Assembly: GCF_036588685.1 (NCBI RefSeq)
Contig: NC_086374.1
Span: 88,840,059 to 88,904,058, forward strand
DNA length: 64,000 nt
Source of the DNA: Mytilus trossulus
Taxonomy: Eukaryota > Mollusca > Bivalvia > Mytilida > Mytilidae
Direction: 5' to 3'
Position 1 is the stretch's first letter, and every line of letters begins with the position of its first letter. Both the position numbers and the translations under genes were made by a program. This document shows, piece by piece, positions 27,376 through 37,140 of this stretch. Under the pieces are notes generated by a model, which was given only the letters and a program-made list of their open reading frames with translations, searched no databases and was not told the origin of the DNA.

Positions 27376-30300
27376 GTAAAACCACCTTTATGTATATATA
27401 TATACAAACTAAAATCAGGATTATTTTTTTTTTTATTATTAATAGCTTTTCCAGTCCAATTGTTATTTGGCTGTTCATATTGTATGAAAGAACTGATTTT
27501 GCTCTACACAGGCAAATTTTGATGAAATAAGTTTCTCATGAAATTCAGGTGAAATGACTCAAATGATTTTAATTCACTTAAACAAAATTGGTCTTACTGC
27601 ATTTTTTGTACTGACCTTGAATAACAAATTTCTATATATGTCTTATGATCTACCTGAGACTACATGTATTAGACTATTGATTTACCAGCTAATGTTTTAA
27701 TGTGTCTTCATGTTCAACTGTAATCATGTGGCGATATTTTTCTAAGAAATAAATAATTGTAAAGATAGAATATCTATTATTGGTGCTATAAATAATGACT
27801 GACTTTTATTTGACAGGGTACAAGTTTTATTTAAAAGATTATCTCCCTTTGTTTTCTTTCTATTGACATATAATAACACTTTCCCCAAGAACAATCTTTC
27901 CAAAATGTTTCAATTTCCCCAACCTTTAACTTGGTTATTTTATAATTTTATAATATTTTTGAAAATATCACTATGATAATGATTTTTTTACAGTTTTTTT
28001 TATACCCTCAGCACTCAAACCTCTTTATGTAAAAAAATAGTTATTAATTAAAACCCGTGCCTCCACTAAAAAGATGAATGGTTGTGCCTAAGTACATATG
28101 GAAATCTGAAAACTTAACCAGAGTACATGGTGTATGTTGATGAAATTTTATATTTAAGGTAGACTAGAGAAAATGGTGGTATCACCTAAACATGCGGTAA
28201 ATGGTAATACTATCAAAGAACCATTCCCTGAAGGCATGGAGATGGCAATGTTTGGTAAGTACAGTGAAGTACCTTTATAACAGACAATTGAAACTTCCAT
28301 GACAAGTACCTCAGTTATAAAAGGGTGTTGAGCAACAGTACTTTTTTATTAATTAATTGTAATGTTTAAAACAACAAGAAAGGTCTTCATTTATAAAAAA
28401 AAGGTCTGTTTGGCGTAAACATGTCGCACCGTAACTTGAGAACGACTTATCCAAATTTCATTACGGCACTATGTATTAACTAAAACAGGGGTATGTTTTT
28501 TTCACATGTCACACTGTATCTCAAAAACAATTCTTGGTTATGGCTTAAAACTTGAAACACTTGTTAGTTATATTAATCTTAATATCTGTATACTTTTTGG
28601 TGATGATTCAAAATTTCATTTTTAAGTTATTGAGTATTTTGTAAAAAAGGAGAGAGTTTTTTTTTTTACATGTTGTGCTATATCTCAAAATCAATTTATG
28701 ATTATTGCTTCAAACTTTACACATGTCTTTCTTATATTAATCTTAAGATCTGTATACTTTTTGATGATGATTCAAAATTTCATTTTTGAGTGAATGAGTA
28801 TTTTGTAAAAAAGGGGGAGTTTTTTTTTACATGTTGTGCTGTATCTCTATAACTATTTATGATTACTGCTTAAAACTTTACACACTTCTTTGTTATATTG
28901 ATCTAAAAATCTGTATACTTTTTGGTGATGATTAAAAATTTTATTTTTGAGTTATTGAGTATTTTGTTAAACAGGGGAGTTTTTTTATTACATGTCGTGC
29001 TGTATCTCAAAAATAATTTATGATTATTGCTTAAAACTTTACACACTTCTTGTTATATTAATCTAAAGATCTGTATACTTTTGGGTTTTGATTCAAAATT
29101 TTATTTTAGTGATATTTAGTTTTTTGTAAAAAAAAACCAGGGTGGGGGGTTTCCCGCTGTGTCTCAAAAACTATATATGGTTATTGCTTAAAACTTTCTC
29201 AGAAACTATTTATGATTATTGCATATAACTTCCACATAAGATGTCAGGCGTATCATGCCCTCATGGCGCAGCTGTTTATTTCAATGACTTATCAGGTCAT
29301 AATTTAAAATTAAGAAATTACTATATAATACTGGTTTTGCAATAGAATAATTAAGTAACGTATAATCAAAGCATTTAAGATGGATAGGTTGATACATTTG
29401 AATTAGATTGACAGTAAATAGTGTGACCAATGGGAAAAGAATGAATATCCTAATGCTGAAAATAAAAAGTTTTTATTCTATTTTTAGGACTTGGATGTTT
29501 TTGGGGAGCAGAAAGAAAGTTTTGGAAACACAAAGGAGTATTTTCTACTATGGTTTGTGTTTAAGATTAGCAATTGTTAAAAAAAAGATTCAATCATTGT
29601 TAGTGTCATAAATTCATGTTTTGATGTAACACTACATGTATAATGACACCTAATCGCATTTATTCCATCCCTGATAAGTTCTAAAATTACACAACTTTTT
29701 CATCCAGTTGAAGCTATCTGGGACCCTGTTTAAACAATTCACCATGCATGTTTCTTTTTAATGAGACCTGTTTAAGCAACCTTAAATACTTCAGACCAAA
29801 TGTTTTTTTTTTTACTTCAATTTTGATTTTGAAAAAAGTGGATCATACTCTATCAAAGTTTCTTAATGGTCGCTTTCTAAAGTTTTTCCTCTCTTAGCTC
29901 ACTACTGATGACCTCTATTTTCGGCGTCCTGACCCAAACAGGAAGTTGTATAAATGACTGTTTTTTCCCGGATTGGACTAAATAGTGATAAAGTGTATTG
30001 TGATGTTCCCTGACACTGTTCTGCCTTCAAAAAAGAGTGAAACCCATTTAGTATAGTCAGATATAAAAAGCTTAATCATGACAAAACGTGAAACAATTCA
30101 AACAATCCAACCGCCTTCATTTCAGTGAAAGTTATTACATGATTAAACTAAATACTGAAGGAAAGACATTTTAAGAATTAATAGTTTTTCCCTTCTCACA
30201 CATTGATTGCAATATGTGTAATGACATCTAAATAATTAAAATCTGAAATACAAAAATTGAATCCTAAGTGAATTCCTTAATGCCATTTTGAGAGAAAGGT

Positions 30301-32845
30301 TTGATCAAATGATGTGTTTTTGTTTTCAGGTAGGATATTCTGGTGGATTTACACCTAACCCTACATATAAAGAAGTTTGTTCAGGTGGAACAGGTCATAA
30401 TGAAGTAGTCAGACTTGTGTTTGATCCAAAGAAAACATCTTATGCAGATATTTTAAAGGTAATGGTGAAGACTTGTTCCTCAAAATTAAACTACCAGTGT
30501 TTGTTCTTTGAAAAGTCACCACTTCATTAAGGTGGTACCTAACACTACAGGGAGATAACTCTTTAACAATCAGCTAAACATTTTAATTACGTTGTGTTGT
30601 CAAGCTTCTCTATGATCAAAATTATTGTCTGTCACATGCGAATGCAAATACCACTTTATTTACTTCTTCAAACTTTTTTTTTTATTTTTATATTTTTGTT
30701 AAAGGGTCAAAAGTAAGTACTTTGTAAAAAGGAGTAGGTCCGGTAAGGACCGATTTTGGCCTCAAATTTCCAGTTCATCTGACGAAAGATGTTGACCACT
30801 TTTTAAACACTTAAATGTCTATTTTATTTAATTCAATAAATATATGAGAAAGATTTTAACTTATTTAGTCCTTAATAACGCTCCGATTCAAGCTCAAATA
30901 TGAAAAATCTACCAAATATGCTGAAAAATGTCACTTTTAAGATGGTTTTTGTCAACAATGAAAGTGGCCGCATCCCTGTTCATCCTCCACCTTTATATAT
31001 GTTATGTATTATCATCAAATACAACTTACATTTAAATATTTTGGATGAACACGAATGCGGCCATATTCGTTTTACACGGAAACCGTCCAAAATTTAGCCA
31101 AAATGGTAGAATTGTGAAGATTTCAGTAATTTAGCATGACTTAATGGTGCTAGTCCTTGATATATGTACATCGTATTGTGAAAAACAGCCCATATTTATG
31201 TAGCAGAAGCATTCTTCTGTCCAATAAATAATTAAAAGTATACATTTTAACAATTTTGTAAAACTGCCATATTTTGGGGCCAAAAAGGGGTCTTACCGGA
31301 CCTACTCCTTTAGTGAAAATTGAACGAACCAAATTAATTTTAGTCAAGGTGTTGGGTACCACCTTAAATAAGATTAAAGACAAGCTAGGATATTTGATTT
31401 GTTGAGTTTATGCAAAACCAAAGGTGTTTATCATAGTCTAGAGATAATTCACAAACTACATTAATATTGGAATATTAAAGTTTATTCTGTCATACCTGGT
31501 ATTGAAGGTATGGTTTAGATGATACCTCCTTAAGGTTACCATAATTGAAAATTATACAAAATCAAACATTCATGATCCTGAGCTACATAAAAAAAAACAA
31601 ATCATTTTAGTTCTTTTGCCTTTGAAATAACTAAATCAAAGATAATGTGGATTCATTTATTTTCGTGGATACCATTTGTTGTAGATTGAAGAAACATGTA
31701 TTTTTGTGGAAACTTGAATTTGTTGTCTTGTCAAAGTTTGCACACAAGCCTATATAAAATGAGCTGTGACATAGAAATCGACCTAATGCAAATGAATATT
31801 AATACATCTGTCAACTTAATTTGGGGTTGAAAATGTCCCTAAAAAAGCTGTAATTGTCATATTCTTATTTTTTAAAACAAATAAAAGTCTGATACATGTA
31901 CATGTATATGTGTGCTTGCATATATAAGTATAAAAAAGGAGATGTGGTATGATTGCCAATGAGACAACAGTCCACAAGAGACCAAAATGGCCTTCAACAA
32001 CGAGCATAGTCAGCTATAAAAGTCCCCGATTTGACAATCTAAAACATTTCAAACAAGAAAACTAAAGGCCTTATTTATGTAAAAGAAATGAACGAAAAAT
32101 GTAACACATTAACAAACGACAACTACTGAGTTACAGGCTCCTTGCTTGGGACAGGCATATACATACATAATGTGTCAGGGTTACGGTCAATTTCTATCTG
32201 ACTCAGCTCAAATGTTTACCTCAGTGAACTTTCACTTCATGATTGATCTGTAAATCACATACTTCAATGAAGAATAATGAATCTGCAGTAACCCTAAAAA
32301 TCTTGCTTGAACATTGTAAATCATGGTTGTGGCTGAACATTGTAAATCATGGTTGTGGCTGAACATTGTAAATCATGGTTGTGGCTGAACATTGTAAATC
32401 ATGGTTGTGGCTGAACATTGTAAATCATGGTTGTGGCTGAACATTTTGAAATCTGATTGACTGACATTTTTAAAACAATACAGGTACCATAATTATTTAC
32501 ATACTTATGTTTCAGTTATTTTGGGAAAGTCATAACCCAACACATGGAATGAGACAAGGAAATGATGTTGGCACCCAGTATAGGTCAGGAATCTATTACT
32601 ATGGGGACCAGCAAGAACAGGAAGCTAAGGAATCTCGTACAGCCTATCAAAAACTTTTAACAGAAAAAGGCCATGATAAAATAACAACTGAAATATTACC
32701 TGCTGAAGAGTTTTACTACGCTGAGGACTATCATCAACAATATTTACATAAAAATCCAAACGGATATTGTGGACTTGGGGGCACTGGTGTTTCATGTCCT
32801 ATAGGTCTGTTTGCAAAAAAGTCTAATGCCAAAGAAGAATTGTGA
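27321..32845 (+). CDS. MSRA: Peptide-methionine (S)-S-oxide reductase MsrA, complete (5 exons)
   Basis: Join of 27321-27375, 28159-28254, 29488-29552, 30330-30458 and 32516-32845; 224 codons plus TGA, all GT/AG and in phase. MsrA reduces methionine-S-sulfoxide in proteins back to methionine, using thioredoxin. Matches to vertebrate [22 protein letters not shown], the catalytic-cysteine motif [71 protein letters not shown], and the recycling-cysteine tail [16 protein letters not shown]. The start is the ATG of MGEMSSK, which aligns with the short cytosolic human form. The frame is open upstream to an acceptor at 27235 (see next entry), so a longer isoform is possible. Introns 2 and 4 are repeat-loaded. 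Confidence 0.95.
28159..28254 (+). CDS. MSRA: MSRA exon 2
   Basis: Acceptor atatttaag, donor gtaagt at 28255. Encodes (G)[16 protein letters not shown], then [15 protein letters not shown] and one base of Gly. Confidence 0.93.
28404..29225 (+). repeat. ~161-bp tandem repeat in MSRA intron 2
   Basis: Four to five degenerate units marked by acatgttgtgctgtatctc (about 28668, 28829 and 28990, with divergent copies near 28503 and 29150), each followed by ttatgattattgcttaaaac and ctgtatactttttggtgatg. Non-coding. Confidence 0.8.
29488..29552 (+). CDS. MSRA: MSRA exon 3 (catalytic cysteine)
   Basis: Acceptor tatttttag, donor gtttgt at 29553. Encodes (G)[16 protein letters not shown], then VFSTM. 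The Cys of GCFWG is the sulfenic-acid-forming catalytic residue of the family. Confidence 0.94.
30330..30458 (+). CDS. MSRA: MSRA exon 4
   Basis: Acceptor tgttttcag, donor gtaatg at 30459; 43 codons in phase 0. Encodes [18 protein letters not shown], then [12 protein letters not shown] and ADILK. Confidence 0.95.
30531..31363. mobile_element. 833-bp MITE with TTAA target duplication in MSRA intron 4
   Basis: Terminal inverted repeats GGTGGTACCTAACAC (left) and GTGTTGGGTACCACC (right) differ at one position and are flanked by TTAA (30527-30530 and 31364-31367). No transposase. A second inverted-repeat element lies inside it at 30728-31311. Confidence 0.85.
30728..31311. mobile_element. 584-bp inner MITE nested in the TTAA element
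   Basis: Terminal inverted repeats aaaggagtaggtccggtaag (left) and cttaccggacctactccttt (right) match over 20 nt; the similarity continues into gattttggcc and ggccaaaa. The outer element flanks it on both sides, so this one either inserted later or is an internal inverted repeat of one composite element. Confidence 0.82.
31936..32165. repeat. Dispersed repeat end (direct ATTGCCAATGAG subfamily)
   Basis: Contains ggagatgtggtatgattgcc, aatgagacaacagtccacaa and gagaccaaaatggccttcaa, then caaacgacaactactgagtt. This is the longest copy of this family in the window; it lies in MSRA intron 4. Confidence 0.75.
32309..32442 (+). repeat. 26-bp tandem repeat, ~5 copies, near MSRA exon 5
   Basis: Unit tgaacattgtaaatcatggt plus tgtggc. 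The array ends about 73 nt before the exon 5 acceptor. Confidence 0.9.
32516..32845 (+). CDS. MSRA: MSRA exon 5 (last; recycling cysteines)
   Basis: Acceptor atgtttcag. Encodes [19 protein letters not shown], then [34 protein letters not shown] and [14 protein letters not shown], ending [12 protein letters not shown]. The C-terminal cysteines are the recycling residues of the family. Confidence 0.96.
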   Translation, partial: LFWESHNPTHGMRQGNDVGTQYRSGIYYYGDQQEQEAKESRTAYQKLLTEKGHDKITTEILPAEEFYYAEDYHQQYLHKNPNGYCGLGGTGVSCPIGLFAKKSNAKEEL

Positions 32846-32970
32846 TTCAATTTTTTCCCCCCGAAGATTTCACATTCATTGCATAGTTTGAATAATGTAT
32901 TTCTTGATTAATTAATTATTATTATCTAACTTTATTTTTATTGTAATAAAAAACAGAATAGTAATTAATT
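32846..32970 (+). other. MSRA: MSRA 3' UTR and poly(A) signal
   Basis: AATAAA at 32945-32950, about 100 nt after the stop; a second AATAAA occurs near 33637. The short UTR is the simpler reading. Confidence 0.5.
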
Positions 32971-33811
32971 CACCATTATAGAAAAGGTCCTAGAATATAT
33001 TATCACACAATAGCAATATGTTGGTGAAATGCAGATTAAAAAAACTTAGAAAAAAATGAAGATGTTGGAATGTTAAAGTTAAAAAATATCAATAGCTTAT
33101 TTTTGATATTTTATGTTCGATTGTTTTCAATTCAGGAACTATTGTGTTAGGGCATATTTTTCAATAAATCAGTGTTGTGGAACTTTATATTAACCCTTTC
33201 CTCCATTGAATTTTATTTTTTGCATACTTGATTTCGCATAGGATTTTTTAATGAAATTCTGAAAATATGATTTCAAGTATTAATGCATTGCGAAAAACAA
33301 ATATTTCATCAAATAAATTTAAGTAAGATATTCCTACGATATTCCTTTTCATATTGGATACAAATTTTATTTAGTCTACTGCAGACACTTTGTAGTCAAA
33401 GCGTTTTAACTAAGGTACTACACAGGCTTCAAAAGTCGTCATTATGGAGTAAAGGGGGTGGCGTCAAAAGGCGTCACTATGGAGGAAAGGGTTAAGGAAT
33501 ATGATTTTGGTGATTGCATACTATCAGTGAAAGAAAAATATGTATGTCGAGTATTGAAGAAAGCTATTTGTTTTTTCAACATTTTCTGTATTTTATTATT
33601 TGCTGTGTATTCATCAGGCATTAATTTATTTGTAAAATAAAACAAATCAAAACAGTTATAATTGTTGTGTTAAATACTTATGAATGTAAGCATTATTTGT
33701 ATGATCTAATTTTTATTATTAATTCATATTCAATTGGTTTTAATTATCATAAAAAGAGGCAGAAATAATCAAAGACATTTAAAACTCATAAACACTACAT
33801 AGAAAACTGAA
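32971..33811. other. Intergenic between MSRA and the 51-bp array
   Basis: No gene recognised; short opposing open frames near 33458-33645 are mutual shadows. May still be 3' UTR if the distal poly(A) signal is used. Confidence 0.4.
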
Positions 33812-34686
33812 GACAGAGACAATTTAAACACCAGCAATAGCCTTGTGATCTCAAGGTTTCTTATGAGAAACAATTTAAACACCAGCAATAGCCTTGTGAT
33901 CTCAAGGTTTCTTATGAGAGACAATTTAAACACCAGCAATAGCCTTGTGATCTCAAGGTTTCTTATGAGAGACAATTTAAACACCAGCAATAGCCTTGTG
34001 ATCTCAATGTTTCTTATGAGAGACAATTTTAACACCAGCAATAGCCTTGTGATCTCAAGGTTTTTTATGAGAGACAATTTAAACACCATTTATAGCCTTG
34101 TGATCACAAGGTTTCCTATGAGAGACAATTTAAACATCAGCAATAGCCTAATGATCTCGCGGTTTCTAATGAGAGACAATTTAAACACCAGCAATAGCCT
34201 TGTGATCTCAAGGTTTCTAATGAGAGACAATTTAAACACCAGCAATAGCCTTGTGATCTCAAGGTTTCTTATGAGAGACAATTTAAACACCAGTAATAGC
34301 CTTGTGATCTCAAGGTTTCTTATGAGACAATTTTAACACCAGCAATAGCCTTGTGATCTCAAGGTTTCTTATGAGAGACAATTTAAACACCAGCAATATC
34401 CTTGTGATCTCAAGGTTTCTTATGAGAGACAATTTAAACACCAGCAATAGCCTTATGATCTCAAGGTTTCTTATGAGAGACAATATAAACACCAGCAGAA
34501 GCCTTCTGATCTCAAGGTTTCTTATGAGAGACAATTTAAACACCAGCAATAGCCTTCTGATCTCAAGGTTTCTTATGAGAGACAATTTAAACACCAGCAA
34601 TAGCCTTGTGATCTCAAGGTTTCTTATGAGAGACAATTTAAACACCAGCAGTAGCCTTCTGATCTCAAGGTTTCTTATGAGAGATG
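33812..34686. repeat. 51-bp minisatellite (~17 units)
   Basis: Unit agacaatttaaacaccagca, then atagccttgtgatctcaagg, then tttcttatgag. Because 51 is divisible by three and the unit lacks stops in several frames, long open frames appear on both strands (17-residue repeats such as NSLVISRFLMRDNLNTS). A small indel near 34322 breaks the frame. No start context or flanking coding sequence supports translation. Confidence 0.93.
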
Positions 34687-34935
34687 TTTCATAACAGTCT
34701 ATTATATGAACATTGTCCTTGACCTAATTTATATGGTTAAGCAAATGCTTAAAAATAACTGTAGTATTATGTCTTGAATTTTCTGTATCAGTGTTCAAGG
34801 TTAAGTCGATTATGTATTTCAGACAATAGATCATCTATATTTGGTGTATAGAATTACGGAAAGGTATACCTATATATCTGCATTTCATGGTTATTTGACC
34901 TTTGTATCTTTCATGGTTCATTTGTTAATAAGAGA

Positions 34936-35268
34936 GCTGTGGTTTAGTGGTTAGTGCATCAGACTGCTAACACAAAGCTTCCTGGTTCGATTCCCGTTGG
35001 GATGAAAATTTCAGGAATTTAATTTTCAGCTCTCCCTTGACACAATTTGTGAGTATGGTCTTAAGGAAACGATGATAGTCGGAAGGGGACGATAAATGGC
35101 TGACCCCTGTTAAGAGAGAGCCAGATCTCTTGCACGTTAATGACACCCTTGTAGATTTTGAAAAAGAGAAGGCTAATGCCGCTACAAGGCAGCACTCGCA
35201 CCTGCAAAGTGGAAAGGGATTAATATAATTTGCAAAAACTTGTTTCCCAATCCACTATAAATAAATAT
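34936..35268 (+). mobile_element. tRNA-derived SINE
   Basis: The head has a pol III A box (tggtttagtggttagtgc) and a B box (ggttcgattcc, ~34984-34994) with tRNA-like spacing but no intact tRNA fold. The body includes agagccagatctcttgcacg and ttaatgacacccttgtagat, and the tail is AT-rich. This layout fits bivalve tRNA-SINEs. No target duplication was identified. Confidence 0.72.
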
Positions 35269-35384
35269 GTTAAAACTAATTTGTTAATTTTAATTTTTTA
35301 TGGTTAAGCCTGATTCTCAGATATTATAAGCAATGGTCACCTCTATATGGTGTTTGTAATGATTGTAAGGGTGAAAGAGATATA
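35269..35384. other. Short unassigned spacer
   Basis: AT-rich; nothing recognised between the SINE and the MITE fragment. Confidence 0.4.
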
Positions 35385-35541
35385 TTGTTAACGCAATAAT
35401 TAAAACTCGCATTTTGTAATATTTTAAATGAATTAAGCATGACTTTTTCTCAAAATCGTAAAAATTAAAATCGCATTCAAGTAAAATGACAAAATCGTAA
35501 TAAGAAATGCACGCAATAATTTCTGAATTTACAGTAATTCA
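35385..35541. mobile_element. MITE fragment, CAGAAATTATTGCG family (inverted)
   Basis: Contains cgcaataattaaaactcgca and tttctcaaaatcgtaaaaat, and ends gcaataatttctgaatttac plus agta. Only one terminus is present. Other members: 48300-48362 (one half), 51659-52670 (both ends) and 61511-61722. Confidence 0.7.
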
Positions 35542-35641
35542 ACACTGTTATGTAATATACCTAACTGTTTTATATTGTCCTGTGAATGAAATTCATTCAG
35601 AAAATGTGTATTACTATATTTGTTTACTTTTATAAATTGTG

Positions 35642-35700
35642 ACTTGGAGTACGAGTTGTCTCATAGGCACTCATACCACATCTTCCTATATCTATTATGT
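35642..35700. repeat. Dispersed repeat end (inverted AGTGCCAATGAG subfamily)
   Basis: Text gagttgtctcataggcactc then ataccacatcttcctatatc. Confidence 0.65.
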
Positions 35701-37056
35701 CTATCTTTAATACTATTTTAATTCATCCAATATTCAGAACTTCAAAGCTGTGGTCAAGGTCATATGACACATGAAATATGCACATGATCAAGATATTGTA
35801 TAGTTTAAAACAAACCAATCATGTATCAAGATACATAATAATTAAGTGTGTATAACAGTAAACATATAGTCATTTGGTACAATGTCTAGGACCAATAAGT
35901 CCATGTGACATATGACAGACAGACATAATGTTTACTCTTCACACATAATCCACATACACCTCACCAAAGAGATCTAAAATTCACCATGAGAATATTATAA
36001 ATGTAATTGTAAAAGACACAAGAGAAAGGTAAATACTGTCCGACATTTACTCCTCAAAACAATAATCCATTTCAAATCATATATAATACTGATGAACATA
36101 CCAAATCTAAAAACCATACCCAGACAAAAAGAAAATTGAAATAAAACTGAGTCAAGGTCAGACAACAATGACTCGCTGACAAGGTCTTGTATTGTTTTAG
36201 CCACCATATCAGTTTTGGTATATATTTTGCAGAAGGAATAAAATAAAGGCATTTGAAAGTGCTAATGATGTTACCAACATGCAGTAGATGGCATGCAACA
36301 AAGCAATATCAGTTCTATAGATTTCATTGCAGGCAAGACTAAAGTACCATTATAAAACAAGCATTCTGTGAGTATTGCATGGCAATACATATTCCACTAC
36401 CAGTTAAAAAATTATTGTACAGGAACCAAATGCTAACTTGATCTAAAATTTGACATGCATGGTGAAAAAAAGGTGTGGAAAACTGATTATTTGAGTGATT
36501 TTTCTAAGTCCAAGGACCATAACTCTGCACAAAATTATCAGACAAGAACAATATTCCAACTCGATCTGTAACTTGTCATGATAAAATTTACACCAAATTT
36601 CAGACCAATATCTTTAAGCACAAAGAAAGTGTGGGAAACTAATTGACAGACTGACGGATGGACAGACAAAAAGACAAACAGAGTGCAAACCTAAAGTCCC
36701 CATTCGACTTCATAGATAGGGGACTAATAGCAAATCTGACTATATCATTAATACCATTACTGTAGATATTTATTACAGGCAATACAAAAGTATCATATAA
36801 AAACAAATCTGTATTGTTACAGGTATAACAAATGTAGCATATAACAAAACAAAAATCTGACTAAATATTTATAAAGTTCCCTGAAATAATTTAACGTTCT
36901 TCATGATTTTTAAAAATAAGTAACAATCAAAATATATCATTAATAATTTTGGCACAATTGGGTAGTCAAGATACAAAGATCAATCCTAGTTATCACATGA
37001 TAAACATATAAAATCCATATTGTCACACATATCTCATCATAAGTGTAATTTCTTTA
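35701..37056 (-). other. Region downstream of MOCOS, including possible 3' UTR and a dispersed repeat
   Basis: On the MOCOS strand a poly(A)-like AATAAA overlaps the stop codon (37053-37058) and another is near 36766. A dispersed bivalve repeat with gacagactgacggatggaca and aaagtccccattcgacttca occupies roughly 36480-36725. No other gene is supported; the 35995-36252 frame has no recognised domain. Confidence 0.45.
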
Positions 37057-37140
37057 TTATTTAACCAACAGTGGATCTCCAACATGTATTCTCTCCCCAA
37101 CAGCAGAATCATCATGTCTTAGATGGATTCCAAAGGGAAT
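37057..37140 (-). CDS. MOCOS: MOCOS last exon
   Basis: Encodes IPFGIHLRHDDSAV, then GERIHVGDPLLVK-stop, after acceptor tttatttttcag. Aligns with the end of the MOSC domain. The acceptor lies 17 nt after the end of the 48-bp array, which is open in the same frame. Confidence 0.9.
   Translation of the reverse strand: MPFGIHLRHDDSAVGERIHVGDPLLVK

Noticed and set aside
33845..34694. Repeat-protein genes on both strands of the 51-bp array
   Set aside because: Open frames on both strands follow from a stop-free unit whose length is divisible by three; there is no start, splice or flanking coding support.
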